DNA of 64,000 nucleotides. Source: Dirofilaria immitis. Lineage: Eukaryota; Nematoda; Chromadorea; Rhabditida; Onchocercidae. Positions 1-16,559 of the stretch are shown here, piece by piece. Location of the stretch: the NCBI GenBank assembly GCA_024305405.1, contig JAKNDB010000105.1, forward strand, positions 2,356,001-2,420,000. The letters run 5' to 3'. The notes under the pieces were generated by a model. It was given only the letters and a program-made list of their open reading frames with translations, ran no database searches and was not told the DNA's origin. Positions within the stretch are counted from its first letter, which is position 1, and each line of letters starts with the position of its first letter. Made by a program: the position numbers and the translations under genes.

Positions 1-706
1 GATTGCCATCTTCATTTCTTGCATTAGCAATGAAACTCTGATATTATCTGTCTTTTTCTTCAGACTTCAACTCTGAATGAGTGGAATAATTTTAGTTCAT
101 AAAAGATAGCAATAAATTAGAACTACATATGAATGACATACATGATTTTTTTAACAAAAATTCAATTTTTATTCGAAATAACTGAAACTTATTTCTCCAC
201 ATTTTAAACTGCAACTTATTTCTTCACATTTTACAGAAACTTTGTAGGCTTCAATATTCTTTGTTAGTATATGCTGTATAAATTGAAATAGTACGTAGCT
301 TACCAAGTAAACATCAAATTTTAAGTATGATTAACTCATCTATAGAAATATATATCTCTTAGTATGCAAAAACATTGAAATTCATATTTTGTTTTCCTAG
401 GATTTTAGGACCAACTAACACGAATAACAGAACAAAGAAGAATTACAAAATATGCTAGGAGTTAAATATTAATAGACTTCTGCGTATACAGCAAGTGATG
501 GCAACAACGATAAATTTCACCTGATCAAAAGCATAGTAATAGCTCCTACGAAATAGTTCTCTTTCATGAAGATCACGTTCCAATTCGAGCTTACGGAAAA
601 TGGCAGCGCCAATCAGCGTATATGAGATCAGTACAGCAAATGGTAATAAATTGTTTAAATGAAACTTTTGGTAAACTCGTTGTAAGTAGTAAAATATTTT
701 ATACAT
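1..706 (-). CDS. Two-pore-domain (TWK/K2P-type) potassium channel, 5' part only
   Basis: Seen: the exon 521-706 (62 codons from ATG at 706) encodes a short basic N-terminus and a hydrophobic stretch (LLPFAVLISYTLIGAAIF), then a charged segment (RKLELERDLHERELFRR) and a GT donor (gtgaaa). TM1 ending in GAxxF plus an acidic/basic helix is the usual start of K2P channels, which set resting K+ leak in worm muscle and neurons. The rest of the gene (pore loops, TM2-TM4) lies beyond position 1. A possible next exon covers 1-57 in the same phase (KKTDNIRVSLLMQEMKMAI), but its acceptor is weak. The ATG could be internal: more N-terminal exons may sit in the long AT-rich stretch upstream. The family call rests on TM1 alone. 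Confidence 0.65.
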
Positions 707-3700
707 TTCGTATTATCCATTGGAAAACCCACTTATCTGCAATTCAATATTTTATAGATGACGGATTTCGCAAACAAATAGAAGTTGTAAGATATTTTGA
801 CATCCTTAAATGTTATTATATTATTATAATAAAATGAAATGAATTTCTTGTACTGATCCATTGTCTGATTCTCTAAAGATTTCGAGTGTACGCATATGCG
901 CAATTATTGATTTTCTATCAGTAAATCAAAAATATCATGAAATTAAGTATTGCAATATTTACAAAAACCAATGAGGAAATGAATTGAGGTAATGTTAACT
1001 CTATTCAAATTTGAAACATATTTTTAAATACAATAATGCGAATTTTACACATGAATTGGTAAATCCCTAATTTATTTCTTTACAAGTTCAAATTTGTAAG
1101 GGAAATTACAAAAATCATTTAGCATAAATTATGGCAAAGAAAAATAAGTTAAAGTGTTAAAAAGTAAGACAAGAATGAAATCCAAAGATAGGCTCTGATG
1201 AAAACAAGATGAGATAATTCAACAAAAGGGTGAAAAATTTTTTAGCAATGAAATGAACTTCAAGTCACAAGTGGTGTGGTTACCACTTATCAAAGTCTTA
1301 GTTCTGAAAAAATAAATTTAAACAGAGATTTTTAAATTATTTATATTTTTTGTGCTGTGTCAGGAAAGAGCTTTGCGTAGAGAAAATCATCCATCACCCG
1401 CTGGCATTTTCGACAAATAGAAGGTAGCTAAAGCAAATCTTAAGGCTTAAATAGAGAGAAAAAATAAATTCTCTCTAGTGACAATTAATTAGTTATCTTT
1501 TCGGTGACAATCAATTAAATATTTCCTGAAATATCAGAAGTCTGAAAACTGATAAAAACTGATGGGAAAACAATCAGTTCACAAAGTTGAATGAATATCA
1601 TAAAGTTGCATATGTCGTAGTGACATATAATTTTCTCTTTCAAATAATATCGAAATTAGATGGTACATTTGTTAGCGAAACATATGTCCCAGAAGCCTCA
1701 TGCACCAGAGGCATCTGAGGAGATAGACTGCATCAAATGATATGGATATCAACCGATAAATAAATGCTTTCAATATTCAAAGCAGGAAAAACTGCTATTT
1801 TTAGGAGGAATAATCATTTTTAATTAATTCTATTTACATCAAAAATGACAACGGCAAATTAGAAAGTTATAAGAACTTCTTCGGTCTTTACTAAGTTATA
1901 TCAATAATGAGCATAAATATTTTTACATTTTTGATACAATCGAATTCTCCATAAAAAAAAATCATCATCAAATATCAATTTCGACTTTAGCGAACGTTAC
2001 CTTTCTTGATGAATAACTTCGACTTAACAGGAAGATGTATTTTTTTTTCTAAGAAAAAGGGAAGCAATATATTACATCTGCAGGCATATTTAATTCATTA
2101 TGGCTCATTTTCTGTGCAGTGAATTTTCCAATAGGTAATTCATTTATTATTAGGCTTCGTATCGCCGAGTACTTAATAATCGTTGAAGAGGAATCAAATT
2201 GATTTAAATATATTATAAAGCACTTCATACCATCACTATACACGAGTAGTAGTGAAAGGTATGTGAATATCAGTTTTCATATATCATAACTTACTTTTGT
2301 TCCGCTATCTTATGACTTTAAATGGCGTTAGAAATATAACTTCTGAAGTTTTCACAATAAATCGCATCTGCCACATTACAATCATACTCCGATAATTGTG
2401 GAGCAGATCCTACATTTATATTATCCTAAACTAGCAATAGCTAGTAAGTGTCTTTTAAAATAAACTTCATTTTGAGATATATTTTACTTCTGATATAGCC
2501 ATGCCTTCTTAAATCATCAATTTCTGGAAGTAGCATGGAAGGATATCCATTTCAGTCAAGACATTGCAGTCTTTAGTTTAAGATTATTGCGGTACCTTTT
2601 CCTAGTCAATGCAATAGCGCAACTTTAACATAATTTTTCATATTTAAATAAAACTGTCGCAGTCATTATTTTCTCTTTATAACATTACTTTTTCGAAGTA
2701 AGCCGGATGTTGTTTATTCTGCCTAGTCACGTTTCATGAAGTACTGAATATAAAATGCTGACCCTTTATAAGCCATCCTTCAAATCCATGCTTTTTTCCA
2801 TACTCATTCCATTTGTAGACAATTAAGTTTGAATTGCGAAGAAATAATCACTCTTTTGATCCATTTCTCTAGTCTAATTTTGTATAATAAAACTGGTCAA
2901 GAGTTACTTTTAATAATTAATTCATTAAAAATTTCAAATGAACTAATATATTCATTCAAATCCAAGCAGAAATTTGTATATATTTCAAAATTATCAAATA
3001 TAAGTCAATAATATTTAATGTTTTGATTTCAATATATAATTTAATTTTTTCATAAGTTAATTTAATTGTTTAGGCATGCACTTAAAAATTTATCTTACTC
3101 GTAGCTCGTTGCGAATTACAAGCAAGAGGAAATCTAAAACTATTACCACAGTAAACATATTTGGAAAAATAAGCATTTTGAGGGAATAAAACGAGTTGCA
3201 ATCAATTCAAAATATTTACTGTTTCATTGGTTTAATATGAAGAAATATCACAGAAATTACCGTAAGTCGAAATATTTCTGTAAACTCTACAAAATAATTA
3301 AACATCTTGGTATTATGGAAATATTTAATATGTTTCCCCGTCATGCTATGTTAACATACTGTAAATTATGTTACGGTTGACAAGTATAAGTCCCTTTATA
3401 TTAAAATTATCATTTTATAAATTAATACTTTGCATCATAAGGTAATATTGTAAATTATGTTGTGTTATGTAACATGGAGTAACAACTACTATTTAAAGAG
3501 TTTTAAGATCAACCAAAAAGATACATGTGTACAACAGAATGATTAAATGATAAGTCCATCACTCAAACAAACTTTCAATCTCAGAATCATTTCTTTAACT
3601 GAATAACAAAAAGGAAAAATTTAGCAAGCGAACCCGCCAATTATAATTTCCAAATATGAATAATTATCTATTTTATAACGCGTGCGAAGAATAAATCAAT

Positions 3701-6700
3701 CAATAAACCATTCACTATAACATATTCTTTAGCGCCAAACAATATCGTAGCGGAATCAGTGAGATTGAAAACAACCAAATCTGATTTTTCTACTTTGCTA
3801 AAAATCCATCAACTTTCAAATGTAATTTCATTTAAGTTGAATATTTATGAAAATAAATTTCATTGACTTCAATAATTTCATTAACTTCAAGATTATAATT
3901 GACGAACGCTATTTGTCAAAGACTTTTATAACTCTATTATGAAAAGAGCGAATCAAGCAGTGTTGAGATAGCAACAAATTTAGTTGTAAATATGCTACAT
4001 TTAATAAAAATTTATATAAGGAATTGTTGATGGCTAATTTCGTGTTTTCAAATTCTTCCAAATTCATTACTGCAATAAGAGAAGTCATTTTTTTATCAAT
4101 CAATTCCGAGATCAATATAACTATATTATAAAAAGCGAATCAAGCGCTTTGAATTTGGAAATCCATGTGCTCTATGATAATGCCAGTGTAAAAATCAATG
4201 TGAAGAAAGTAGTCAGGAAACGGGAAGAAACATCGTCAGTCTCAAATATTTCCAAAAAAAAAAATGCAAACCTTGAAAAAATCGGTTCATTTGGTTGTAA
4301 GTCATAAAGGCATATGTCGTGATTGGGCGTTACTAACAAGAAAATTGTTTTTGTTATAAAATATACTTCATAATAGGATTATCTTCCAAAGAGAATACTT
4401 AATCTAATTTCTCTTAAATTCAATTGTGATAAGATTAAGCTTTCAGCTACAACTATTATAATGAAAAAAATTTACAACTTCATTTTATAGCAAAATACTT
4501 GGAAATTTTTAAAACTTAAAAATGAAATATGCACATGGCTGTAATGCTTGTGATAATTTAGTGCAGACTGAAAAGCAATTGGGACAGAAGGCAAAGAAAA
4601 ATTAATGCTAGCAATACAATTTATATAAGTCCCTTTTCAAATTGGTACTCTTGGTTAAATAATTATTTTAGTTGTCACAATTAGCAGAAAAAAATAATTA
4701 AAAAACTTATGAGCAGATTACTTAATTATAATGAAATCTAAACTGAAGATAAACATACTGGCACCAAGTTGCTCATCTTAAGTGAAATTTTTTATTGGCA
4801 ACAAACATTTTCTTAACTGAATTAGAAAAATGAATATAAATTCAAACGAATTCAAATTTTTAAAGTTAAAATATAATTGAGAAGACACATCATACATTAT
4901 CCATTCATCTTCCTTTTAGTGGAATATATAACTGAATATAATTATGATAAAAGATTGAAGGTAAATATTCATTTGTTATTCACTACTTACTCATGACTCT
5001 TTAGTTAGCAGTACAAAACTAATATGAGATTATGAGATTAAAGTCAAACTTTTAAATTTTAAATAGGAATTCTGCATAGAGTAAGTTCATGCTCAACTCA
5101 TCTAAATAAGTATATATCACTAGATATGCATGAATTTATCAAAAATACAAGTTATAAATTGCAAAAGTATTTTTCATGTCGGAAGCAGTTGGAGCCTCGA
5201 TTCGCAATTTTTTTACAGCCTTTTGAACTAACTTTTATCCAGTTTTATTTACTTTAATTGAGTAAAAGGAAAAAAATACGGAACTTTGCATGACAAACAA
5301 ATGAAAGGACATAAAATACAAGAAAAAAATTAGATTAGTTGCACTTTAAATGTAGTTAATTATAGCCATAAATAAAAACACCATTATCTTAAAGTAAACA
5401 ATAAATTAGTTACTGCTTATGATTTTTTATAGTAAGTTTTAAAAAGCAATTCATGAATAAGTATCTGTTTTTATAAAATAAATAGTCACTCCCATGATAA
5501 CAACGTTTAATAGTTGGATTTTATATTTAGGACAAAATTATATCTTGAAAAAGTCAAGTTTTAGTGTTATAAAATATAACTTCCTATTCGAGAGAGAAAA
5601 TAGACAACAGTAATGTAGAAACTGAGGCAACGATGACATAGCATTTGAGCAAAGAGATGTCTTATGAAATACAGTTGTAATATATACTGATCACTATTTA
5701 ATTTGATTCAAATATGTGAAGATAAAGTTCAGCACTCATTAATGCCAGAAGGCAGTATTTTTAATATCAATGTTCCATTGTTACCTTCAAAAACAAAACA
5801 AAATTTATTTCAAATGATGAACTTTAATATACTACATGCCTATGACATTGTATACATTTAGAGAAATAAAAATATTCACACACTTGTAAAATGGTTGTTT
5901 ATTTAAATGAACTAATTTGCCGCCATTCCGTCAATTCCATCCGTTCTTCAATAATTAGCATTTATAGATTCTGATTTGAAGAAGAAACTGAAATTAATTA
6001 CGAATTCTCGCTTTTTTGTTTTTTAATATCTGCTGATAATCCCAGATGTTTTAAATTCTATTATGAGATGTTGGTTTGTCCTATTCTCTTATCTCTGAGT
6101 TACTTGCTCGATTCTCAAAACATATTTTACCAGTCTCATTTCAACAGAAGTGATTAGCTGAAAAATGATGAAATAAAAAAATGCTAACTTGCTGATTTTT
6201 TCTACTAATTTGTTATCGAAAATTATTGGAAAATAAAAAGTATAAAACGTACAGAAACAATCGTCTATTATTCAGTGCATATCATTGTAAAAGATTGCCA
6301 GAAAGTAAAAATTTACGATTTTCAGAAAAATCAAGAAAAGAACTTTCTTATATCCAACTAGTAAAGAATGAATTTTAATTAAGTCTGCTAGAATGGGAAT
6401 AAAGCAAAAATAGAAAGCTAATAATACCTTTCATTTAGAAAGTATAAATTTCTTTGGCGCAAAATTAATAATCCATTGATCTGAGAAATAAATTAGCGAA
6501 TTTTTTGAAGTTTGGATTTTATTTGTTCGAAATTTACTTCAAACCAATTTTTTATAGATTGAATATCGTGAAGAAGAAAGTCTACTTGAGACAATCTAAC
6601 AGAGAGAGATCATCAATCTAAAAGATGAGGCAATTAATTATAAGAATTTACGAGTTGTATGAATATAAAATCTGAAAACGTAGAGAAAAGTATAAAAACT

Positions 6701-8344
6701 GCTTTCGATTGGCATATCAAAATCTTAATTATATATGTATGCTATGCAAAGAAAATCCTTACGAAATTGCCTTATTATATGGCATAGGAATCCATATAGA
6801 GACAGTATAGAAATTTTCTTATTATTGGAAGTACTGTTAATATCATGCATACTTAAAGGAGAATCCTTATTTCCTGAAACTACAAATTAAGTGGAATCTG
6901 TAAAAAATCATGTATGAACACTAATATCAATACATATCTTATTCGAAAAATATATGTTGCTTAAAAATTTTGCGGAAAAAACTGTCACGTTCGTTAAGAA
7001 ATATATATCATATTTAATCATAAAATACGCAGAAATCTCAGGATCCAGAGCACTGAGTCCATCACAAAACGACAACCGATATTATCCGTCCTCAGATATT
7101 AGCTGTTTTGTACTAACACTTCACCGTTCGTTTGCCTTTTGAGTTCTTCCTTTTTTTCTTGCAGTTCTAATGCCTTCCACAATTAATGCATCAAAAATAT
7201 TTGAGGAAAATGATTATGCAAATCAACAAGTCAGTGACTGCATCCCATAATCATGTAAGTATTGATGTTTTGCAATTATTCCATTCTTATTTTCCGAAGA
7301 CTGCCAAACATAGTCATTAAAATTGGAGAGGAGCTCAATATCAAGATTTATCCTCATCTACCGTATTAAATAATAAAAATTACCTGCAGGTAAAATGATC
7401 AATAAACACTGCCTGCCTCTTTTCAAAACAATTAAAAATATCATTGCAACGTAAGATTTCGATTCCAGTGCTAATAACGCATACACACATATAGACATAC
7501 ACACACATATATATATACACACAAACCGTTTTCTTTTTATTGCAAATCCTGTTTAAGAAATTAAAGGGTAGTTCGGCTGTTAATGACACCTTTGGGCCCA
7601 TTTCCCAACTATTCCAATATCCAATTTTATAAGGCAGAAAAGAATTTAAATGCTTTTCGCGAAGATTGAGGAAAAGAACATAGCCAGCTTGTAAGCAATT
7701 TTTTACTGTCATATTTTAACCGTTTTGCTATGACCAATTTCGCATCCCGTAATTTTGTAAATTTCTGGAATAAAAAAAAACAGAAGCATAAAGCATTTTA
7801 TTATTATGATCGGTTGATAATATAAATTATTTGTCAAATGAAATTGGAAAAAATCTTATAGCACAATAAATAAACATCCCGAAAAAACAAAAAAGTGACC
7901 TGGCAAAATAAAATAGGATAAAAGTATATCATTCACATATCAATAAATTAATAGATACTAATCTAAATAATCCTTTTAATATTACTGTCGAATGCAATAA
8001 AACAAACTGATTACGATAACTGAATAAGCAATGTTTGTTTCGTTAGTAGAGAAATTTAATAATTACTAACTGATCTCAATTCCCATTCTAATGACTTTGG
8101 CGTAAATAATTTTATTAAATTTGTTAAAAATAAATGTTATTAATTCCATGGAATTGATACTAGTGGATATGAGCACTCGAAATTTTTAAGACATTTTCAG
8201 ATAAAATCATTATATGAATAAGATCGAAAATAAAACAACCATTAGAAAACAAGACTGAAGTTATATAAATACCATCTTTTAAAAATAAAAAAAATCTTAA
8301 TCGTATTTAATTCTTCCAAATTAAAATTCCGAGTGCGCCCCATC
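707..8344. other. Long AT-rich stretch without a supported gene
   Basis: Over 7.6 kb without an ORF that looks coding on either strand. Short ORFs here have low-complexity, AT-driven composition and no flanking splice logic. It may hold distant 5' exons or regulatory DNA of the potassium channel. One CA/TA microsatellite lies at 7480-7525, and one weak exon-like block at 7125-7173 (minus) is discussed under rejected items. Confidence 0.5.
7480..7525. repeat. CA/TA microsatellite
   Basis: Alternating purine-pyrimidine run mixing ACACAC and ATATAT units. It inflates a 110-residue minus-strand ORF here with a meaningless VYIYMCVYVYM tract. Confidence 0.85.
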
Positions 8345-11153
<2,809 letters not shown>

Positions 11154-13635
11154 AAGAATTTAATTTCAAAACTTCTTGCTTCAAAAAAATCTAAGAAATA
11201 TACATCCTTCCTTCATCTTTACAAGGATAATTTCAGTTTCATTAAAAACTTTTTGACGTAGGGCTAAAGTGAAATCTTTGTATAAAATGAAACTTTTAAC
11301 TTTAATTTTTGTTGCCGTTCATAACTCACATCTAAACTGTTAAGTATAAAATATAACCCAAGACTGCCGCCACTGTGCTCGGACATCATATTGATTCAGA
11401 ATAAAACAAAGCAGGAATGAAAATTTCGAGAAATGAAATAAAAACATCATTTCCATTTTCATGAATAAACGATAAATCAAAATATCATGTACTGATTAAT
11501 ATTAATAGTAATATAAGAAATCAAAGATCAATGATGAAGCACAGGTTCAGTAATATTCAGGATTCTGAAGACAGGCACTATCTTTTATTAAAGCCAATAG
11601 GTCTATTTTGTTCCTGTTGTCAACTCGATGATACTTTCCAATGCAATCTTAAAATTTAAAATATTTTCATTGTAATAAGAAAGACATATTTTTCCTGTAA
11701 AATATTAACAAGTTTAACATTCATTCTGAAAATAGAAACTATTTACTTGTCGACTATTTCTATCAAATTTTATACTATGTTGAATTTGAATTAAAACCGT
11801 TTGGTAAAACAGAACAAATTACATTAGGAAAAAATTTTCTGTAGAGCAGACGAAGAGTAATACTAGAGCAGACGAAGAGTAATACCAAAAAGTAAATTAT
11901 TTTTGACATACTGCAGTTGACAGTATTACGGGAGACAAGCGATGTTACATAATATTTTAAAGAAGTTTAGCAAATTTCTTAAGAGAATAAAGGAGAACAA
12001 ATTTGTAGAAAATCTATCAAAGAGAATTTAGAAAGAAAACAAAGTACTGACAGCAGAGAAAAATAGTTAATATTCATAAAAGAAAAATGCATCGGGACAA
12101 AAAAATAACCGATAAAAAATATTAGTAATAGTATCGATATCTGTCAAAGTCTATTGATTCTAAATTATTGTCATCTAAAAAATCAATATGCATGAAGAGT
12201 CAGAAAAGACTATGCCGCTATTCAACTGAAGAAATAACATTCAGAAAAATTTCTGAAATGGATTTCATAACAGATTAGTCTACCTTGAATATATTATCAG
12301 TATTCATAATTAGGTAGTCTTAGTTTGCCGGTTTGTGATATATGTATTTTTACATTAAACTTTTTATTGTGACGTTATGCCTGATTTTTTTGGTGAAATA
12401 TTTATTACATCGATATATATCGGGCAGTTGGGGTAGACGAAGGATGCAGAGATTTTTGGATACGTCAGAAATGTTCATGAATAGATTTTTACTTGATCTT
12501 ATTTTCCTCACAGTACAACAATTCTATTATCCTATCTCTGCCCTAAAAGCTTCCATATTATGCCTAACTTGTGGATGACAACGCCAAGCCTGAAAATTAA
12601 ATTAAACCAAATGACACGACCTCATTTGAACTGTCAAAGACAGCAAATTTTTAAAAAATGAGAAGGAAAGAGGGAATTAATATCTTGCACCGCTGGATAA
12701 CTTTTAATGAGAGAAACAAATGAACAATTAACAAGAACAATAGAGTTAATATAAGCAGGAAAACAAGAAACAAACTGCATTTGTTTAGAATTATTCTGAA
12801 GGGAAAATCAAACTGAAAGTTGTGCCCATATTTTACCACCTTTTGATTTCCCTTTGATTAACAATTTACTTTGTGATGGTCACTGACTGCTTCATTCCAC
12901 TTTTATGAGATTTCAACCTGAAATCAATGGTTTAAATGGAGATTCCTTTAAGCCTGCTACATAATTCAGTACGAAAACCACACTGTCTTATAATGTAACC
13001 TATTTGAAAGCGCAATGACAAAACTAAAATAAAGAACTTCTAAACTCATTTTTGCACATTATTTTTCGTAAGCAGATAGGATCGACTTGCATTTGACAAA
13101 ATGAGATATACCGTGGACAAATACTCCATGATGCCATTTAAGGATTGATAAAACTATTCATCGTTGGTAACCGCAAATTTTTTTATCATTATACTGCTAT
13201 GGAAAACCGCGAACGAAATGCTAATAAGAAAACAAATTTCTATGTTTTATTTACGCATATTGTGTATAGACCCAAGACACAAAGAGAGAGATATCAAGAA
13301 TACTTTTAATTAGAATAAGCTCTTGCTATAAGAAAAATAAGAACAAGGTGCAAAGCAAAATATAAGTTAATTCTGAAAATTAACAACAAAAAAGTTCTGG
13401 AAAACTCTGAAATAATTCGAGCATCCATATTAAAAATTCCGCACTTTCATTCTCCTGATTCCTCTAAGTTCTAAAACTAAAGATGAAAACAAAACAGATA
13501 AAGATATTTCACTAATGAATGAATATTAACGGTTTTTCATTAAACAGAACTATGAAAACAAAAATCATTAAAGTGTCTATCAAAAGAACAGCAACAAATC
13601 AGTTCACAACAGTTGGTGAAAAATGTTTTTATAGA
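11154..13635. other. Intergenic region between the cyclotransferase and TIM50
   Basis: No gene is supported. It would hold any 5' exon (signal peptide) and the promoter of the cyclotransferase and the 3' flank of TIM50. A + strand ORF at 12342-12578 (hydrophobic start, then an arginine-rich patch) has no splice context and was not accepted. Confidence 0.5.
11842..11885. repeat. Perfect 22-bp tandem duplication
   Basis: The unit tagagcagacgaagagtaat plus two bases (ac) occurs twice back to back (11842-11863 and 11864-11885). It lies in the intergenic space between the cyclotransferase and TIM50. Confidence 0.9.
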
Positions 13636-16165
13636 TCATTCGTGCCTACGAAAACCAAATAGTCGACCTTGATATTTCTTCACTGGTGCAATAAATGCCT
13701 CCTTTTCGGATTCAATCTGATGCATTTTCTTTTCCTATAATTCACTACTACATCACAAGAAAAAAACAGTCGATATTTATGAAGGATTTCTGGTGTTACT
13801 GAAATGTAAAAATTCTATGTAATTGAAATTAAATTAGATTTTAAGAATAGAAGGTCCTCAGATTGAAAATGGAGAGCCAAATAATTACTACCTAATAAAT
13901 TACATTGAAAAATGCTAACCAATTCAGCAACTCTCGCTGCTCTTTCTCTAAATTCTTTGAGTGGATCATCAAACTGACTGTAGTATTGCAACGTGGGTCT
14001 CACATCGTCAACATCCGACAAATGTATTGCTAAAAATTCAATTTTTAATCAAAAAACTATTCACGATTTCCCATAGAGTTGCATTTAACAAGAACTAATT
14101 AAACAAAATAATTACTTTTGAGCAGTTCAGCAAGATCAACAAGTGCGGTATCGTCAAGAGTGCCGTCCCACTTTGGTAACCGTAATACATTCTCTGGGTT
14201 AAATCGAAATGATTCCGGATCAAAATCAATGTAGATGACTTTTGATAAGTCTCTATTGAGCTTAGAAAGATCCTAAAACTTCTGGTATTCTTATTATAAT
14301 CAAAAACAGATATAAAAGAATTTAAAAACACAAACAGCTAATATATATAAATGGCTAAACTGACCTTGACATAAACGCCGTTCATGTACTTACAGCAATC
14401 ACGATATAGCTTATACATGATTTTTTGCTTGTTATCTAAAGCTTCAACTATTGGATTTGCGTTCAGTGCTGTTTCTGATGTGTAAATCACGACTTCAAAG
14501 TTAGGATACCCAATTACGTCTAATAGATAATCCACTGCAGGACGTTTCTTCACACGGTTTCCCATTTTATACTGAAAATTATGCCATAATTTTCGGAAAA
14601 AATAAAATTCAGGTAAAAAGAAATGATTCATCTAGTGATATTACTGTAATTCAATATTTCAGCGAGCATCATTTTTTCAATTAGCATGATTTAATCCTCA
14701 AAACTTACACTCCATTCTGGTGCCACTAAGACGTTTTTTAATTCAATAACAACGGTATACTTCGGTTGCCAATACGGTGGTTTTAACGGATCCGGAAGAA
14801 GTTTATCTCTGGATGGTTCCACCACAAACTGTAAATAAATTTTTGACACAAAAAATAGTATGCATTACCGCATACTGGAACATGTTGATGCTACTATTTA
14901 ACTGATAAAAAATAAGTGGAAATGGACATTAAATATCTAAACATATGACCATCTCTTATAACTTTTAATGATAAGAAATGACCATATACTAATTTAAGAC
15001 AAATGAAGGACAAAAAAACTTACATTCCTCCATGACCTACATGCTTCTTTGATACGATAATATGGAGCTAATATACCTGTATGTGCACTCTCTTCATCTT
15101 TTTTCATCCATCCTACAATAACTTTTTCAGGATTCTATACGAGCGAATAATTTATCTTAATTCTTCCTTTTATTTAATATATGAACTGCTTTAAATTTGT
15201 CTTTATTGCATTTTTACACTACTTTATTAAATAAAATATCGAAAGAATGTTTACATAATAATACAATGATTAATCGTACTCTCTATACATTAGATTTGGG
15301 TAAATTCAATAGAAGTTTTCAGAACAACCGAAACTGCAAGCATTACCATAATATAAGCAGAAATAGAGAAGCCCAGAAAGTGTGCTACCGGCAACGAAAA
15401 ACATAGCAAGTACCGTACTCCTCTTTCTTTTCTGAGCATTCTGATCTTCTTTTGGAGAAGTTCTGTCGATCTAAAGCAATGGATAAAAATGACTCTGAAC
15501 ACACATCTCATTGATTTATAAATGTATCAGATATCTCGAGAAGAACTAAATTAAAAGAAGATGAAATTTACCGACAACCCACATCTGTTCATCAGTGTTT
15601 CCCATTTCGTTACGATTATATTCGGTTTCGCATTCATTTTGGAATGAGACGAAATTTCAGTGTTACCAGAGGCATCCTGTAATGTGAAGAGTATCTCTTA
15701 ACAGAAAAATAAAGTATAACCTAAAATGCATGAGTGAGATAATAAAATTTAGCATAAAATTCGAGTTATCTACAACTTACTTCACTTATCTTGCACGCTA
15801 TTTTCTCGCCACCTTTTCCGATGAACTCTTCATTGTCTCTACCGATGCCTTTTACATCGTTTAACATGCGAACATTTGCCTTATTAAACTATAAATTTTT
15901 GAAAAACTTCAAAGAAATGGACTTCAAAAAAATGGAGATAAAAAAATATTATTGAAACAACTATAAATATTATTGGCTGGGGAATGGAAAAATAACCAAC
16001 CGGTGGATATCCAAGCGACCGTATTGTTAAGATACTGGAAGCATTCTTGGATGATGACTTGGCGATAAGGGTGATTCGACAAACAGTGCAATGAGTTTGA
16101 TGGCTTATTAATCTGCTTATACATCGATGAGAGACACGAACGATACCAATTGGAGAGACGAACAT
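13636..16165 (-). CDS. TIM50, mitochondrial inner-membrane import receptor of the TIM23 complex
   Basis: Receives presequence proteins from the outer membrane and passes them to the TIM23 channel. Ten exons, all phase-consistent and unbroken: 16001-16165, 15781-15888, 15572-15676, 15347-15470, 15024-15112, 14709-14828, 14365-14571, 14116-14272, 13920-14029, 13636-13734, giving 427 residues. Residues 1-55 form an Arg/Ser-rich, acid-poor presequence. A basic patch (QKRKRSTV) precedes one membrane helix (about 128-146). The FCP1-like domain carries [40 protein letters not shown] and [20 protein letters not shown]. As in other TIM50 proteins the catalytic DxDxT is absent (IELKNVL in its place), so it is a receptor and not a phosphatase. 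The start is the ATG at 16165; a TTG one codon upstream was ignored. Confidence 0.95.
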
Positions 16166-16559
16166 CAATTGATTGATTTCTTCATCGAAGTACCACTTCC
16201 AATCCCGTCACTGCAAAATATATCTCACCCACAGTAGAACTGCTTAGCCTATCAACACAACTACTTCGTCGCAACTCAAACATTGACCTGTCGGTGTTCT
16301 TACGAATTGATGATAGTGGTGGTCACGATAGATGGAGCATTGATTTGATGGCGATGGTGGTGTTTGGCGATTGTGATGTGGAGTAATCATATGCGTGACA
16401 TTTTCATCTTGTCTTGTAAAAGTCAGCATAGTTACAACGATCAAAATAGACTGTTTTAGTAGTGTATTTTTTGATACATATATGTTTCAGATCTGTTCAT
16501 TTATTTCCTATGATGTCAAAATGATACATAGACTAGTTACTTCTTCCATCGCACTATTC
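16166..16559. promoter_or_regulatory. Shared divergent promoter region, TIM50 / unidentified gene
   Basis: About 390 bp separates the TIM50 start codon (minus) from the first ATG of the + strand candidate gene at 16560. The segment is visibly less AT-rich than its flanks and has no convincing ORF, so it probably drives both genes. No core promoter motif was recognised. Confidence 0.4.

Noticed and set aside
7125..7173. Minus-strand exon-like block reading ALELQEKKEELKRQTN between an AG and a GT
   Set aside because: It looks like a coiled-coil exon, but it is only 49 nt, its acceptor is poor and no partner exon was found. It could be a far 5' exon of the potassium channel.
7380..7712. 110-residue minus-strand ORF
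   Set aside because: A third of it is microsatellite-encoded (VYIYMCVYVYMCVC), and the rest shows no family or splice context.
12342..12578. 78-residue + strand ORF with hydrophobic start and SGSWGRRRMQRF
   Set aside because: No recognised family, no promoter or splice logic, and it lies alone in an intergenic region. Chance is as likely.
15290..15511. Minus-strand ORF with a strong hydrophobic stretch ([20 protein letters not shown])
   Set aside because: It is a shadow frame of the TIM50 membrane exon; the phase-consistent frame gives [16 protein letters not shown].
15884..16168. TIM50 start extended by a TTG codon
   Set aside because: The first codon of that ORF is TTG. The ATG three bases further in is the normal eukaryotic start.
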